A DNA stretch of 23,892 bases from Fidelibacterota bacterium UBA6531 (GCA_002436185.1 DJKX01000073.1:1-23892), one strand, 5' to 3'; positions 1-8,404 are shown, counted from the stretch's first letter. The notes: generated by a model from the letters alone, not told the origin. Translations and numbers: made by a program.

Positions 1-285
1 CCCAGAACGGGAAATGAATTAGATGAAGTTGATATAATAATAAAAGAATTGATCTCTAAACGAGTGATAACATCTATGCCTGCCATGATTCCCAAAATGG
101 AGTGGGATCGTTTAATATTAACAAATAATGAAATTATGGATATTATTTTTGTAGCGATCAATAATGATAGAATTCGATTCAGTTTACCGCAAAGCAAAGA
201 TGTATTGAGTATCTCACTTGATCGAGTATCATCGGTTACCAATACGTATGGGGAATTGATTTACCCATACGTTGCAACTCCGTAA
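1..285 (+). CDS. C-terminal part of an unknown protein (5' end outside the window)
   Basis: The reading frame is open from the first base of the window, so this is the tail of a longer gene. A TTG at position 49 could serve as a start but nothing supports it. The 94 visible residues have no motif I can assign. The last 60 residues alternate hydrophobic and polar residues (DRLILTNNEI, IRFSLPQSKD, VLSISLDRVSSV) and end in a short turn with LIYP. This suggests a small all-beta domain, an inference from pattern only. The stop lies 22 bp before the next gene, an exported barrel-like protein, so the two may be co-transcribed. Confidence 0.5.
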   Translation, partial: PRTGNELDEVDIIIKELISKRVITSMPAMIPKMEWDRLILTNNEIMDIIFVAINNDRIRFSLPQSKDVLSISLDRVSSVTNTYGELIYPYVATP

Positions 286-307
286 TAGTTTAGAGTAAAT
301 TTTATAT

Positions 308-1072
308 ATGCAGCATATACAAAAGGGTTTCTTTTTATTCATCTTTTCCAGTTTAATACTGGGCCAAAGTGCCTATCCTCCTCCCACTAATCTCGTAACA
401 ATTCCCACAGCCGGGACTCTAGTCCGCGGAAGTTTTGCCATGGATATGCGCATCCAGAAAAATGGCGGTTTTAGTTCCGGGCTAAAAGTAGGCATTACAG
501 ATCGGTTTCAGTTTGGCATGTCTTTTGGTGCCAGTAATCTTATCGGCGATGATAGTTTAAAATGGTATCCTCACCCGGAAGTGAATTTGAAATATCAATT
601 AATTGATGAAACAATGACAATGCCGGGAATCGCCATCGGATTAAACAGCCAGGGGTTTGGTGCTTACGATGAAATATTCGAAAGGTATGAAACCAAGGCA
701 TATGGTATTTATGCTTCTGCCAGCAAGAACTGGACAACGCCTTTGGGAAATATGGGGCTGCATGCAGGTGTAAATCAAAATTTTCTCGAAATTAAAGATC
801 ACGATGAAGATCAAAACCTATTTATGGGAATTGACCTGGAATTCAATCCTGAACTTTCCTTACTTGTTGAATACAATGCTGCTTTGAATGAGAATGATAA
901 TGAGGCAGAAGATATTGCGCTAAATAATGGCGGTTATTTAAACGCAGCTGTTCGCTGGACATTTGTAGAAAGATTACACATTGAAATGGATTTCAACAAT
1001 CTACTATTTAATGAAGATAAAGTTGATTATTTCAACAGGGAATTGAAGATAATATATATCGAGTATTTTTAA
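308..1072 (+). CDS. Exported outer-membrane beta-barrel-like protein, family unassigned
   Basis: The 254-residue product begins with a signal peptide: basic start, hydrophobic stretch FFLFIFSSLILG, likely cleavage near QSA. After this come alternating beta strands rich in Gly and aromatic residues (GLKVGITDRFQFGMSFG, GIYASASKNW, AAVRWTFVERLHIEMDF). The protein ends in Phe, as many outer-membrane barrels do. The opening segment (IPTAGTLVRGSFAMDMRI) and the segment MTMPGIAIGLNSQGFGAY resemble YjbH-like barrels seen in FCB genomes; that is from memory, not a search. The ATG at 308 directly precedes the signal peptide, but no good Shine-Dalgarno site is present. The specific role is unknown. The Nudix gene follows after 18 bp. 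Confidence 0.6.
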   Translation: MQHIQKGFFLFIFSSLILGQSAYPPPTNLVTIPTAGTLVRGSFAMDMRIQKNGGFSSGLKVGITDRFQFGMSFGASNLIGDDSLKWYPHPEVNLKYQLIDETMTMPGIAIGLNSQGFGAYDEIFERYETKAYGIYASASKNWTTPLGNMGLHAGVNQNFLEIKDHDEDQNLFMGIDLEFNPELSLLVEYNAALNENDNEAEDIALNNGGYLNAAVRWTFVERLHIEMDFNNLLFNEDKVDYFNRELKIIYIEYF

Positions 1073-1090
1073 CTCATTCCTGAGGACATC

Positions 1091-1627
1091 ATGTCCAAGC
1101 TGAAAGAAACACAGCTTTCCACAGAACAGATCTATAAAGGTACTTTGCTTGATGTAAGGCGCGATGAGATCACATTACCAAATGGAAAGACATCAGCTAG
1201 GGAATACATCAAGCATCCCGGTGCTGCTTGTATGATCCCAGTATTACCCGATGGAAATATTGCCTTAATCAAACAATACCGCTATCCCGTTCAATCTGAA
1301 ATGATCGAACTGCCGGCCGGCAAGTTGGATCCCGGAGAAAAACCTGAAGCGTGTGCCAAAAGAGAATTGGAAGAAGAAATAGGCTATTCGGCAGGTAAAC
1401 TAACGTTTGTTTGTAATATTCATCCTGCCATTGGATTCGCCAGTGAAAAAATGTGGATATACCTCGCTGAAGATTTAGTTAAAACAGTGGAAAATACAGA
1501 TCATGATGAATTCCTTGTACTAATGCCAACTCATCTTGATGATGCAATTAAAATGGTGTGGGATGGTAAGATTACTGATGTTAAAACAATTATTGGTTTA
1601 CTGTGGGCGGAACGGTTGTTAAAATGA
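1091..1627 (+). CDS. nudF: Nudix hydrolase, ADP-ribose pyrophosphatase (NudF) type
   Basis: This 178-residue cytoplasmic enzyme probably hydrolyses ADP-ribose or a related nucleoside diphosphate sugar to AMP plus a phosphosugar. A complete Nudix box spans residues 77-99: Gly77, Glu83, the Arg91-Glu92-Leu93 step, then Glu95, Glu96 and Gly98, the Mg-binding core. The preceding segment (IKQYRYPV, then IELPAGKLD) is typical of the ADP-ribose branch rather than MutT or NudC. The length matches that branch. The ATG is preceded by GAGGA at good spacing. Substrate cannot be fixed from sequence alone; other nucleotide sugars are possible. Confidence 0.85.
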   Translation: MSKLKETQLSTEQIYKGTLLDVRRDEITLPNGKTSAREYIKHPGAACMIPVLPDGNIALIKQYRYPVQSEMIELPAGKLDPGEKPEACAKRELEEEIGYSAGKLTFVCNIHPAIGFASEKMWIYLAEDLVKTVENTDHDEFLVLMPTHLDDAIKMVWDGKITDVKTIIGLLWAERLLK

Positions 1628-1637
1628 AAGCCAAATA

Positions 1638-1680
1638 GAACAGGCATTCCTACCTGTTCAAGTGCAGACAGGTATGTCTG
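1638..1680. repeat. REP-like pair of adjacent palindromes
   Basis: Two perfect inverted repeats sit side by side between the Nudix gene and queG. The first pairs GAACAGG (1638-1644) with CCTGTTC (1653-1659) around an 8-nt loop. The second pairs CAGACA (1665-1670) with TGTCTG (1675-1680) around GGTA. The second unit also contains ACAGGTAT, which echoes the loop region of the first (CATTCCTACCTGT reversed). No T-run follows either stem, so an ordinary terminator is unlikely. The paired layout resembles dispersed intergenic palindromic repeats. I see no second copy in this window. Confidence 0.5.
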
Positions 1681-1710
1681 AACTACCAACTGTCTTTGTA
1701 AATTACGTTC

Positions 1711-2631
1711 ATGTTTTCCAATTTATCTTTTAATATTAAATCCAAAGCTCTTGAATTAGGTTTTCAAAAAATCGGTATTGCTCAAGCTGTTTCTACTCCC
1801 GTAGAAAAAGCGAATTTAGATACATGGATTCAAAAAGGGCAGCATGGCAGCATGGAATGGATAGTGAAGCGGCAAAATGAACGGGGAGATATTTTCGAAT
1901 ATTTTCCTGGAGCAAAATCAGTTATTTCTGTAGGAATGAATTATTATTCCGGGCATGATCAAAATGATCTACAATCAGAGTATAAATTAAGTAATTATGC
2001 TTGGGGTGATGATTATCATGATGTTCTGAAATCGGGTCTTTTCAAATTATTAGGTTGGCTAAAAGAAGAAGTCTCCAACGTAAAGGGAGTTGTGTGTGTG
2101 GACACATCGCCGGTTATGGACAAAGTGTGGGCGCAAAAAGCTGGGTTAGGATGGCAGGGAAAACATACGAATCTTATTTCCCGTAATTACGGTAGCTGGC
2201 TTTTTCTAGGAGAATTGATATTAGATATTGAACTCGATTATAATGAACCTTTTGCCGAAGATCTATGCGGTTCCTGTACGGCGTGTATTGATGCGTGCCC
2301 CACTCAAGCTTTAGGAGAATATGAGATTTACGGAGAAAAGTGCATTTCTTATTTATCAATTGAACACAGAGGTGATTTGCCTTCAGATCAATCAGATTTG
2401 CATGGTTGGATTTACGGTTGTGATATTTGCCAGGAAGTTTGCCCCTGGAATCAGAAATTTTCACACATTTCAAAAAATGATTCTTTTCAACCTCGTAAAG
2501 AAATAATCGAATGGACTGACAAAGATTGGCAGTCGATGGAAGAAGCAGAATTTCGTAAATTGTTCAAAGAATCAGCTGTTAAAAGAACAAAATTTTCAGG
2601 ATTATCCAGAAATATTAAAATGAATTCATAG
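1711..2631 (+). CDS. queG: Epoxyqueuosine reductase QueG
   Basis: QueG is the cobalamin-dependent iron-sulfur enzyme that reduces epoxyqueuosine to queuosine in tRNA, the last step of queuosine synthesis. The 306 residues contain the two-cluster pattern: CGSCTACIDACP at 186-197 (Cys186, 189, 192, 196), Cys211, and CDICQEVCP at 237-245 (Cys237, 240, 244). The segment VDTSPVMDK (130-138) holds the Asp expected to be catalytic in this family. The protein lacks the C-terminal HEAT repeats found in longer homologues, which is normal for the short form. The start at 1711 has no clear Shine-Dalgarno site but gives the expected N-terminus. elbB follows 8 bp downstream, so the two are probably co-transcribed. 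Confidence 0.95.
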   Translation: MFSNLSFNIKSKALELGFQKIGIAQAVSTPVEKANLDTWIQKGQHGSMEWIVKRQNERGDIFEYFPGAKSVISVGMNYYSGHDQNDLQSEYKLSNYAWGDDYHDVLKSGLFKLLGWLKEEVSNVKGVVCVDTSPVMDKVWAQKAGLGWQGKHTNLISRNYGSWLFLGELILDIELDYNEPFAEDLCGSCTACIDACPTQALGEYEIYGEKCISYLSIEHRGDLPSDQSDLHGWIYGCDICQEVCPWNQKFSHISKNDSFQPRKEIIEWTDKDWQSMEEAEFRKLFKESAVKRTKFSGLSRNIKMNS

Positions 2632-2639
2632 GAGTTAAT

Positions 2640-3290
2640 ATGTCAAGAGTCGGAGTTGTTTTATCAGGTTGTGGAGTTAACGACGGATCAGAAATCCATG
2701 AAGCGGTTATTACCATGCTGGAGTTAGACAAAGCCGGTGCTGAAATGGTACTTATGGCGCCCAACATTGATCAAATGCATGTGGTGAACCATTATACGGG
2801 AACGGAAATGGATGAATATCGAAACGTCCTTATGGAATCGGCACGTATCGCCCGGGGAGACATAAAGGATATGGCAGAAGTGTCTTCCAGTGACGTGGAT
2901 GCGTTGATTTTTCCCGGCGGATTTGGAGTTGCAAAAAATTTAAGTGATTATGCCATGGCCGGAGCTGAATGTTCAGTTAATCCCGACGTCATGCGTCTTA
3001 CAAAAGAAGTCCATGAAGATAAAAAGCCCATCGGTGTTATTTGCATTGCACCGGCAATGATAGCAAAAATTCTTGGTGACGAAACAGAAATGACCATTGG
3101 TTTTGATGAGCAAACAGCGAAAGACATCAATACTATGGGTGCAAAACACGTAAGCTGTCCCGTGGAGGATATTGTTGTTGATTTGGAAAAGAAAGTCGTT
3201 TCAACTCCTGCCTATATGGAAGCGAAATGTATCAAAGAAACAGCTGAAGGTATCTCGAAGCTAGTAGTTGAAGTGTTAAGTATGGTTTAA
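2640..3290 (+). CDS. elbB: ElbB-type DJ-1/PfpI family protein (putative glyoxalase)
   Basis: This 216-residue protein belongs to the ElbB branch of the DJ-1/PfpI superfamily. It shows the ElbB opening (VGVVLSGCGVNDGSEIHE), then ALIFPGGFGVAKNLSDYA at about 88-105. The nucleophile-elbow Cys135 lies in GVICIAPAM, after a short acidic and basic stretch. E. coli ElbB has weak glyoxalase activity and was named for an effect on isoprenoid synthesis; the real cellular role is unsettled. A clear AGGAG Shine-Dalgarno site lies just upstream of the ATG, overlapping the end of queG. Length and motifs are complete, so the protein should be functional. No partner gene here points to a pathway. Confidence 0.92.
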   Translation: MSRVGVVLSGCGVNDGSEIHEAVITMLELDKAGAEMVLMAPNIDQMHVVNHYTGTEMDEYRNVLMESARIARGDIKDMAEVSSSDVDALIFPGGFGVAKNLSDYAMAGAECSVNPDVMRLTKEVHEDKKPIGVICIAPAMIAKILGDETEMTIGFDEQTAKDINTMGAKHVSCPVEDIVVDLEKKVVSTPAYMEAKCIKETAEGISKLVVEVLSMV

Positions 3291-3348
3291 GTGTGTTTTG
3301 GTGTTCAGGTGTTCGTATAAAACACATTTATACTAAAACACTATTATA

Positions 3349-3645
3349 ATGATTAAAGTATGCCATATAGACGACCTCCCTGAAAAATCAGCTAAAGTGA
3401 TTATGGTTCATGATACACCCGTTGCTGTATTCAATGTGAGAGGTACGATTTTTGCTTGGGATAATCGCTGCCCTCACCGGGGAGCTTCCTTGGGAGATGG
3501 ACATATAACGAGCAAAACTGTGCAATGTAAATTTCATTTATGGGAATTTGATATAAAAAAAGAATGTGCTATGGAAAATGAAACGATCAAACTGAAATCA
3601 TTTCCTATAGAAATAAGGAAAGGAGAGATTTTTCTAGATATTTAA
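3349..3645 (+). CDS. Small Rieske [2Fe-2S] ferredoxin-like protein
   Basis: The 98-residue product is a stand-alone Rieske domain. The first ligand pair is Cys41-Pro-His43 (CPHRGASLGDG) and the second is Cys60-Lys-Phe-His63 (CKFHLWEFD), matching C-x-H and C-x2-H. The rest is the usual beta fold, with IFAWDNR before the first ligand loop. Proteins of this size act as soluble electron carriers for ring-hydroxylating oxygenases or resemble the NirD subunit of nitrite reductase. Neither partner is in the window, so the redox partner is unknown. There is no signal peptide or membrane anchor, so it is cytoplasmic. The gene converges on the next one with a single base between stops, leaving no room for a terminator. 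Confidence 0.9.
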   Translation: MIKVCHIDDLPEKSAKVIMVHDTPVAVFNVRGTIFAWDNRCPHRGASLGDGHITSKTVQCKFHLWEFDIKKECAMENETIKLKSFPIEIRKGEIFLDI

Positions 3646-3646
3646 T

Positions 3647-5107
3647 TCAGAAATTATGATTGAATCGAATAGTTGTTTCATAATACTCCCGATCATTTAA
3701 TGGTTTGGCGATATTTACTGACCAATTAAGATCATTAAAATCGTTGCTGCCAATGCCAATCCCAACAGATGAAATACCATAGTCCATAAAATCTTGCTGG
3801 TTAAAATTAAATGATGAACTCGTCCAGGCATAACCACCATCTACAAAAAGCTTTAAGAAAAACCACTCATCCGTAAAATTTTCAGTGAAAATGAGTTCTC
3901 CATTCATTTGCATCATTTGGTCCCCTAGCTGGTATTTATAAGGGAAGGCACTCACGGACCCAAGACCGCCCAATCCAAATTTGCGAAAATCTTCCAGATT
4001 GCCATTGGATATTCCATTAATAATTTGAGTTCGTAAAACGATTCCCTTAGTTATTTCCCGATTCAGTTTTACTAAACTGATAATTCGATGAGATTCATTT
4101 GTTTTGTTCAGTTCACCATCAATGTTAATTGCTAAACCGGATGATAAAGGTGCATAGTTTTTGGTTTTAAAGTTCAAGGTAATATGCAGGTAATCAATGG
4201 TTTTCGAATTGATTAGGAAAGGGTTATGACGTATTTTACGTTTACGTTCAAATAAACTCCATATGTTATTTATAACCTCAATTGAATCAACATCAACATA
4301 GTTCATTTCAATTTTGAATTTTAATCGATCAAAATTTGTTACTGCACCAAATGACCATCCTTCTTCATCCCAGCGGTCATAAAAATCTTGTCGAGCTAAA
4401 AAAGAAGCCCAGCTGTTTTCACTCATTGGTAAACGGTTTTTATCATCTGAACGACTTTTTTTGAAAATTGAAGCAAAGATTCCCACATTTTTGGAAAATA
4501 AAGATTTATCAAATGTTAATTGTCCAATACTCTCACTTGAGCCAAAACGATACCCTAATTCAAAACTCAATGCGAAAGATGATTTTCCATTTCTATCCCA
4601 GTATGTTGTTATGGGTGTGAAAACAAGACCTTCATTGCGATTGTGGACAAATAGGTCCTTATTGGCATGAATCAAGTTGTTATATGATAAGTCGTTTCTA
4701 TTAAGAGAATCATTTTCAAATTCTTGATCTTCTATTTCTTTGTATAAAATACCTTCTTTAAGATTTGTTTGATTGATTTTGCCCTTTACTATTGCTGACT
4801 TGTCTTGGGTTACAGTTCCACCAATTGCAATAATTTCTCCATTAATAAGTGCTGTAGGGCCCAAATAAACATCACCACCTATTATAGTAATTTTCCCATT
4901 GATTGTACCATCAACATTCAAATTGCCACCAATGATTATTATTTCATTATTGTTTACCGTGCTTGAATCCACATGGTAATCTGAAAAGTATGTTTTCTTG
5001 GATTTTGTAGAATCTTCTACTTCAATAACTGTTGTTACAGATATTTCTTGAGCAGAGATTGAGCCGTAAATACAAAGTATAGAGAAAATTTTAAAGACTA
5101 GACTCAT
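3647..5107 (-). CDS. Envelope protein: bactofilin-like repeat plus Omp85-like outer-membrane barrel
   Basis: The 486-residue protein starts with a signal peptide (MSLVFKIFSILCIYGSISAQ). Residues 52-112 form a three-rung repeat in which IIGG or AIGG recurs at about 58-61, 75-78 and 94-97 with Asp/Asn-Gly turns (NVDGTINGKI). This resembles the beta-helix of bactofilins and other polymer-forming proteins. The remaining ~320 residues are barrel-like, with alternating aromatic strands. Near the end comes a GLGGLGSVSAFPYKYQLGD segment resembling the Omp85/surface-antigen strand, and the C-terminal residue is Phe. I infer an outer-membrane protein with a periplasmic beta-helix plug or anchor. The ATG lies 2 bp after the mdh stop, so it is co-transcribed with mdh. 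Precise function unknown. Confidence 0.7.
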   Translation of the reverse strand: MSLVFKIFSILCIYGSISAQEISVTTVIEVEDSTKSKKTYFSDYHVDSSTVNNNEIIIIGGNLNVDGTINGKITIIGGDVYLGPTALINGEIIAIGGTVTQDKSAIVKGKINQTNLKEGILYKEIEDQEFENDSLNRNDLSYNNLIHANKDLFVHNRNEGLVFTPITTYWDRNGKSSFALSFELGYRFGSSESIGQLTFDKSLFSKNVGIFASIFKKSRSDDKNRLPMSENSWASFLARQDFYDRWDEEGWSFGAVTNFDRLKFKIEMNYVDVDSIEVINNIWSLFERKRKIRHNPFLINSKTIDYLHITLNFKTKNYAPLSSGLAINIDGELNKTNESHRIISLVKLNREITKGIVLRTQIINGISNGNLEDFRKFGLGGLGSVSAFPYKYQLGDQMMQMNGELIFTENFTDEWFFLKLFVDGGYAWTSSSFNFNQQDFMDYGISSVGIGIGSNDFNDLNWSVNIAKPLNDREYYETTIRFNHNF

Positions 5108-5109
5108 TA

Positions 5110-6045
5110 TTATAAACCAGTTTCTTTTACCGTCTTTTTGACAACCTCCAACGTATTGTTTAATTCAGTTTTTTCATGATCCGTTAATTCAAACTCAAGA
5201 ATTTTTTCAACACCATCAGAACCAATCACAGTAGGAACACCGATAAAATAACCATCGATGCCGAATTCACCTTCACATAAGGATGCACAGGGAATAACAC
5301 GTTTTTTATCTCGTAAATATGATTCTGCCATTTCAATTGCCGATTGTGCCGGGGCATAAAACGCAGATCCATTGCCAAATAATTTAACAATCTCACCTCC
5401 GGCAAAACGTGTTCTCTTTTCAATCTCCGCCAATCGTTCAGCAGAAATCAAACTAGTAACCGGTACGCCTCCCACTGTTGCTAATCGTGTAATAGGCACC
5501 ATTGTATCTCCATGTCCTCCAAGAACCATGCACGTGACGTCCTGTACGGATAATCCTGTTTCCATTGCAATAAATGCTCTGAATCGCCCGGAGTCCAGTG
5601 CACCGGCCATACCTACAACTTTATTTTTTGAAAATCCGGATACTTTATAAAATGCATACACCATTGCATCTAAAGGATTGGAAATAACGATCACAAATGA
5701 ATTTGGTGCCTGTTCTTTGATATTAGAAGCGACATCTTTCATGATACTCAGGTTTATTCCCAGCAGGTCTTCACGATCCATGCCGGGTTTCCTGGGAATT
5801 CCGGCGGTAATAATAAACACATCTGAATCTTTAACGTCATTCCAATCGGAAGTGCCGGTGATATCCGCATCATAACCATCATGTGGCCGCAGCTGCATGA
5901 GGTCTAGAGCTTTCCCTTTAACCATACCTTCAGCTTTGGGTATATCAAAAATAACAACATCACCCAATTCTTTTTGTGCTGCTAACAAGGCAAGGTTGCC
6001 GCCAATCTGGCCACCACCTATTAATGAAATTTTTGGTCTGGACAT
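5110..6045 (-). CDS. mdh: Malate dehydrogenase (LDH-like type)
   Basis: This NAD-dependent enzyme interconverts malate and oxaloacetate in the TCA cycle. The 311 residues contain the Rossmann glycine loop (LIGGGQIGG, 8-16) with Asp34 after the second strand, favouring NAD over NADP. The substrate loop AGIPRKPGMDR carries Arg85 and Arg91; Arg85 is what separates malate from lactate enzymes. Asp151 with Arg154, and the catalytic His178 in GGHGDTMVP, complete the active site. Length and motifs match the tetrameric LDH-like MDH group. AAAGGAA precedes the ATG as a Shine-Dalgarno site. The gene follows the rpmA terminator, so it probably has its own promoter, and it leads directly into the envelope protein gene. 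Confidence 0.96.
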   Translation of the reverse strand: MSRPKISLIGGGQIGGNLALLAAQKELGDVVIFDIPKAEGMVKGKALDLMQLRPHDGYDADITGTSDWNDVKDSDVFIITAGIPRKPGMDREDLLGINLSIMKDVASNIKEQAPNSFVIVISNPLDAMVYAFYKVSGFSKNKVVGMAGALDSGRFRAFIAMETGLSVQDVTCMVLGGHGDTMVPITRLATVGGVPVTSLISAERLAEIEKRTRFAGGEIVKLFGNGSAFYAPAQSAIEMAESYLRDKKRVIPCASLCEGEFGIDGYFIGVPTVIGSDGVEKILEFELTDHEKTELNNTLEVVKKTVKETGL

Positions 6046-6104
6046 GAGTTGTTCCTTTTATGAGTTTTTGTATAGAGAAAAATTACGATAAATATATCTT
6101 AAGT

Positions 6105-6132
6105 AAAAAACCCTCATATGCGAGGGTTTTTT
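6105..6132 (-). terminator. Intrinsic terminator of the rng-rplU-rpmA operon
   Basis: A perfect 11-bp inverted repeat, AAAAAACCCTC (6105-6115) and GAGGGTTTTTT (6122-6132), surrounds a 6-nt loop. Read on the - strand it is a GC-containing stem followed by a U-run, starting about 20 bp after the rpmA stop codon. The flanking A and T runs make it symmetric, but only the - strand has a gene running into it. Confidence 0.9.
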
Positions 6133-6153
6133 AAATAGTGTATTAGTTAATTT

Positions 6154-6411
6154 TTAGCTTACAGCATCAACACTAACTATTTTTCGGTTTCGACCTTTAT
6201 TAGCAAATTTGACAATACCATCAGCAGTAGCAAACAAGGAATCATCTCCACTGCGTTTTACATTGATGCCTGGATGAATTTTTGTACCACGTTGTTTCAA
6301 AATGATACCACCGGCAAGAATCGATTGCCCATCAGAAACTTTCACACCTAATCGTTTAGCGTTTGAATCGCGTCCATTTCTGGAGCTGCCTACACCTTTT
6401 TTATGTGCCAT
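6154..6411 (-). CDS. rpmA: 50S ribosomal protein L27
   Basis: L27 sits near the peptidyl transferase centre of the large ribosomal subunit and its N-terminal tail contacts the tRNA acceptor ends. The 85-residue sequence begins MAHKKGVGSSRNGRDSN, the conserved tail and core of the family, and continues with RLGVKVSDGQSILAGGII and the KQRGTKIHPG segment. The N-terminus does not carry the extra cleaved extension seen in Firmicutes. The start lies 2 bp after the rplU stop, and the operon ends at the terminator just downstream. Length is normal and no residue looks out of place. Confidence 0.98.
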   Translation of the reverse strand: MAHKKGVGSSRNGRDSNAKRLGVKVSDGQSILAGGIILKQRGTKIHPGINVKRSGDDSLFATADGIVKFANKGRNRKIVSVDAVS

Positions 6412-6413
6412 AA

Positions 6414-6782
6414 TTAATCTTCCTTGGCAGTCTCTTCTGCCTGTTTCTTTTTAGCAGTTTTTTTAGCTGCTGATAATTTGATATTATCAATTTGTAGTAA
6501 TGTATAATCTTGGCGATGTCCATTTTTCCGCTGATATCCCTTACGGCGTTTTTTCTTATAAATAAGTATTTTACGATCGCGACCTTGTTCGAGGACACTG
6601 GTTTCAACAGATGCGCCTTTTAATGTGGGTGTACCAATAAGATGCTTTTCGCCATCAGTGGCAAAAAGTACCTTGTCATAAGTCAGTTTATCACCTATTT
6701 CTGATTGCTGGTGGGCGACCTTTACACGATCTCCGACACTGACGGTAAATTGTTTTCCGGATATTTCTACTGTAGCATTCAT
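6414..6782 (-). CDS. rplU: 50S ribosomal protein L21
   Basis: L21 binds 23S rRNA and is regularly encoded beside L27. I choose the ATG at 6782 (122 residues, start MNATVEISGKQF). This matches the normal L21 start, and GGAGAGAC lies at good spacing before it. A longer reading from 6806 would add MPAFGETI, which overlies that ribosome site and has no family support. The conserved body includes KVLFATDG, GRDRKILIYKKKRRKGYQRK and GHRQDYT. The C-terminus has a lysine- and alanine-rich extension (AAKKTAKKKQAEETAKED), which is variable in the family. The gene follows rng closely and leads to rpmA with a 2-bp gap. Confidence 0.96.
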   Translation of the reverse strand: MNATVEISGKQFTVSVGDRVKVAHQQSEIGDKLTYDKVLFATDGEKHLIGTPTLKGASVETSVLEQGRDRKILIYKKKRRKGYQRKNGHRQDYTLLQIDNIKLSAAKKTAKKKQAEETAKED

Positions 6783-6808
6783 TATTGTCTCTCCAAAAGC
6801 CGGCAAAT

Positions 6809-8359
6809 TTAGGTGGAATTATTATTATTATCAAGACCTACATGGTCAGTAATATCTTGGTTATCCTTTACACGTAAAAAACGAAATTCATCACGATTAA
6901 CATCTATTTCACCCACGATAGATATATGAACAAAATTTTGCCACATGAGCCCACGTAACACCTTCTTTTTATTTTTTCTAATAAACTCTGCATTTTCAGG
7001 GTGTAAAAGCAATTTTATACGTAAATCTCTATGTTTGCTTTTGTAGCGTCGGAGCCAGTGATCAATGCGGGTAATTAATGTTTCTTTAGAAATTATATGT
7101 CCGGACCCATGACATGTTGGACAATTTTCGCTCATTGAATCAATTAAACTTAACCTGATTCTCTGACGGGTCATTTCTAACAATCCAAATTCACTAATGG
7201 GAGAAACAGCTACCTTGGCGCGATCTTTTTTCAATTCTTTTCTTAATTCGTAATAAACTTTTCGACGATTGGCATCTGCGCGCATATCAATAAAATCGAT
7301 AACAATCAAACCAGAAAGATCACGAAGGCGAAGTTGACGTGCAACTTCTCTTGCTGCTTCAAGGTTTATTTTTAAGGAATTTTCTTCATGTTGCTTTTTT
7401 CCAATAAAACGTCCGCTGTTAACATCTACAACCACCATAGCTTCCGTTTTTTCAATAATAAGGTAAGCACCACTTTTCAGCCAGGCTTTAGGGCGCATTA
7501 GTTTTGCCAATTCATCTTCAATACCCATACCTTCAAATAAGGGTGTTTTTAAACGGTAAAGATCAAGTCGATTTGCCATATTAGAAGTAACGTCTTCTAA
7601 ATAACGGGATGTTTTTCGAAATAATTTTTTGGAATCAATAACAATTTTTTCAACATCGGATGTTAGTAAATCACGAATAACAGAAGAGGCGGTTTCAAGA
7701 TCTTCATAAACGATTGTTGGTGCTTGTGTTTTTTCTGCTTTTCCTTGTAAACGATCCCAAGATGATTTCAGCTGTTCATAGTCATTTTTAAGGAATTCCT
7801 CACTTTTACCTTCTGCTACCGTACGTACAATTACACCAAATCCTTTGTGTTTTATTGAACTGATGATTTTTTTCAAACGACGACGCTCATATTTATCCCA
7901 TACCTTTTTGGAAATACCAATATAATTTGCATCTGGGACTAACACCAACAAACGGCCGGGGATGGCCACTTCAGTTGTTACACGTGGTCCTTTCCCTGCA
8001 AAAGGTTCTTTAATCACTTGTACATAAATGTCCTGGCCTGTTGTTAAATCAACCGAAATGTTATCATGGTTTTTACGATTACTACGTGATGAATCGTTTC
8101 TGTCTTCATCATCAACATCCATTAGATAATCACTGTTTTCAATCTCAGAGAAAGGTAAAAATGCGTTCACATCATAACCAATATCCACAAAAGCAGCCTG
8201 CATTCCCGGTAAAACATTTTCTACCTTACCTTTATAAATATTGCCGACCATCCGCTGCTTTTCCTGCTTTTCTACATATACTTCAACTAATTGAGTATCT
8301 TCGAGAATAGCAATGCGAGTTTCACCCATGCTCTCATTTATATAAATTTCTTTTTTCAT
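6809..8359 (-). CDS. rng: Ribonuclease G/E family endoribonuclease
   Basis: This enzyme cleaves single-stranded AU-rich RNA and takes part in rRNA maturation and mRNA decay. The 516 residues comprise an S1 RNA-binding domain (about 38-130, interrupted by an acidic, low-complexity insert at 75-105), a 5'-sensor/RNase H-like region, and a DNase I-like catalytic core. The metal-binding Asp312 lies in VVVDVNSGRFIG and Asp355 in LIVIDFIDMR. A Zn-link CPTC (413-416) is present, which joins protomers in the family. There is no long C-terminal scaffold, so it is closer to RNase G than to E. coli RNase E. Placement before rplU-rpmA is common in several phyla. Its leader RNA appears structured (see 8405-8446). 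Confidence 0.95.
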   Translation of the reverse strand: MKKEIYINESMGETRIAILEDTQLVEVYVEKQEKQRMVGNIYKGKVENVLPGMQAAFVDIGYDVNAFLPFSEIENSDYLMDVDDEDRNDSSRSNRKNHDNISVDLTTGQDIYVQVIKEPFAGKGPRVTTEVAIPGRLLVLVPDANYIGISKKVWDKYERRRLKKIISSIKHKGFGVIVRTVAEGKSEEFLKNDYEQLKSSWDRLQGKAEKTQAPTIVYEDLETASSVIRDLLTSDVEKIVIDSKKLFRKTSRYLEDVTSNMANRLDLYRLKTPLFEGMGIEDELAKLMRPKAWLKSGAYLIIEKTEAMVVVDVNSGRFIGKKQHEENSLKINLEAAREVARQLRLRDLSGLIVIDFIDMRADANRRKVYYELRKELKKDRAKVAVSPISEFGLLEMTRQRIRLSLIDSMSENCPTCHGSGHIISKETLITRIDHWLRRYKSKHRDLRIKLLLHPENAEFIRKNKKKVLRGLMWQNFVHISIVGEIDVNRDEFRFLRVKDNQDITDHVGLDNNNNST

Positions 8360-8404
8360 AACCTGTACCTATAAATTACCGTCGTTATCGTCTATTAATA
8401 TGTA

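Noticed and set aside
49..285. A 78-residue complete gene starting at TTG 49
   Set aside because: The frame is open to base 1 and no ribosome site precedes 49, so a 5'-truncated gene is more likely.
3293..3325. GTGTTTT/AAAACAC inverted repeat between elbB and the Rieske gene
   Set aside because: Long loop, AT-rich stem, no T-run, and a second AAAACAC copy at 3335 makes the pairing ambiguous; probably simple sequence.
6414..6806. rplU start at 6806
   Set aside because: The extra eight residues have no L21 counterpart and cover the good GGAGAGAC ribosome site for the start at 6782.
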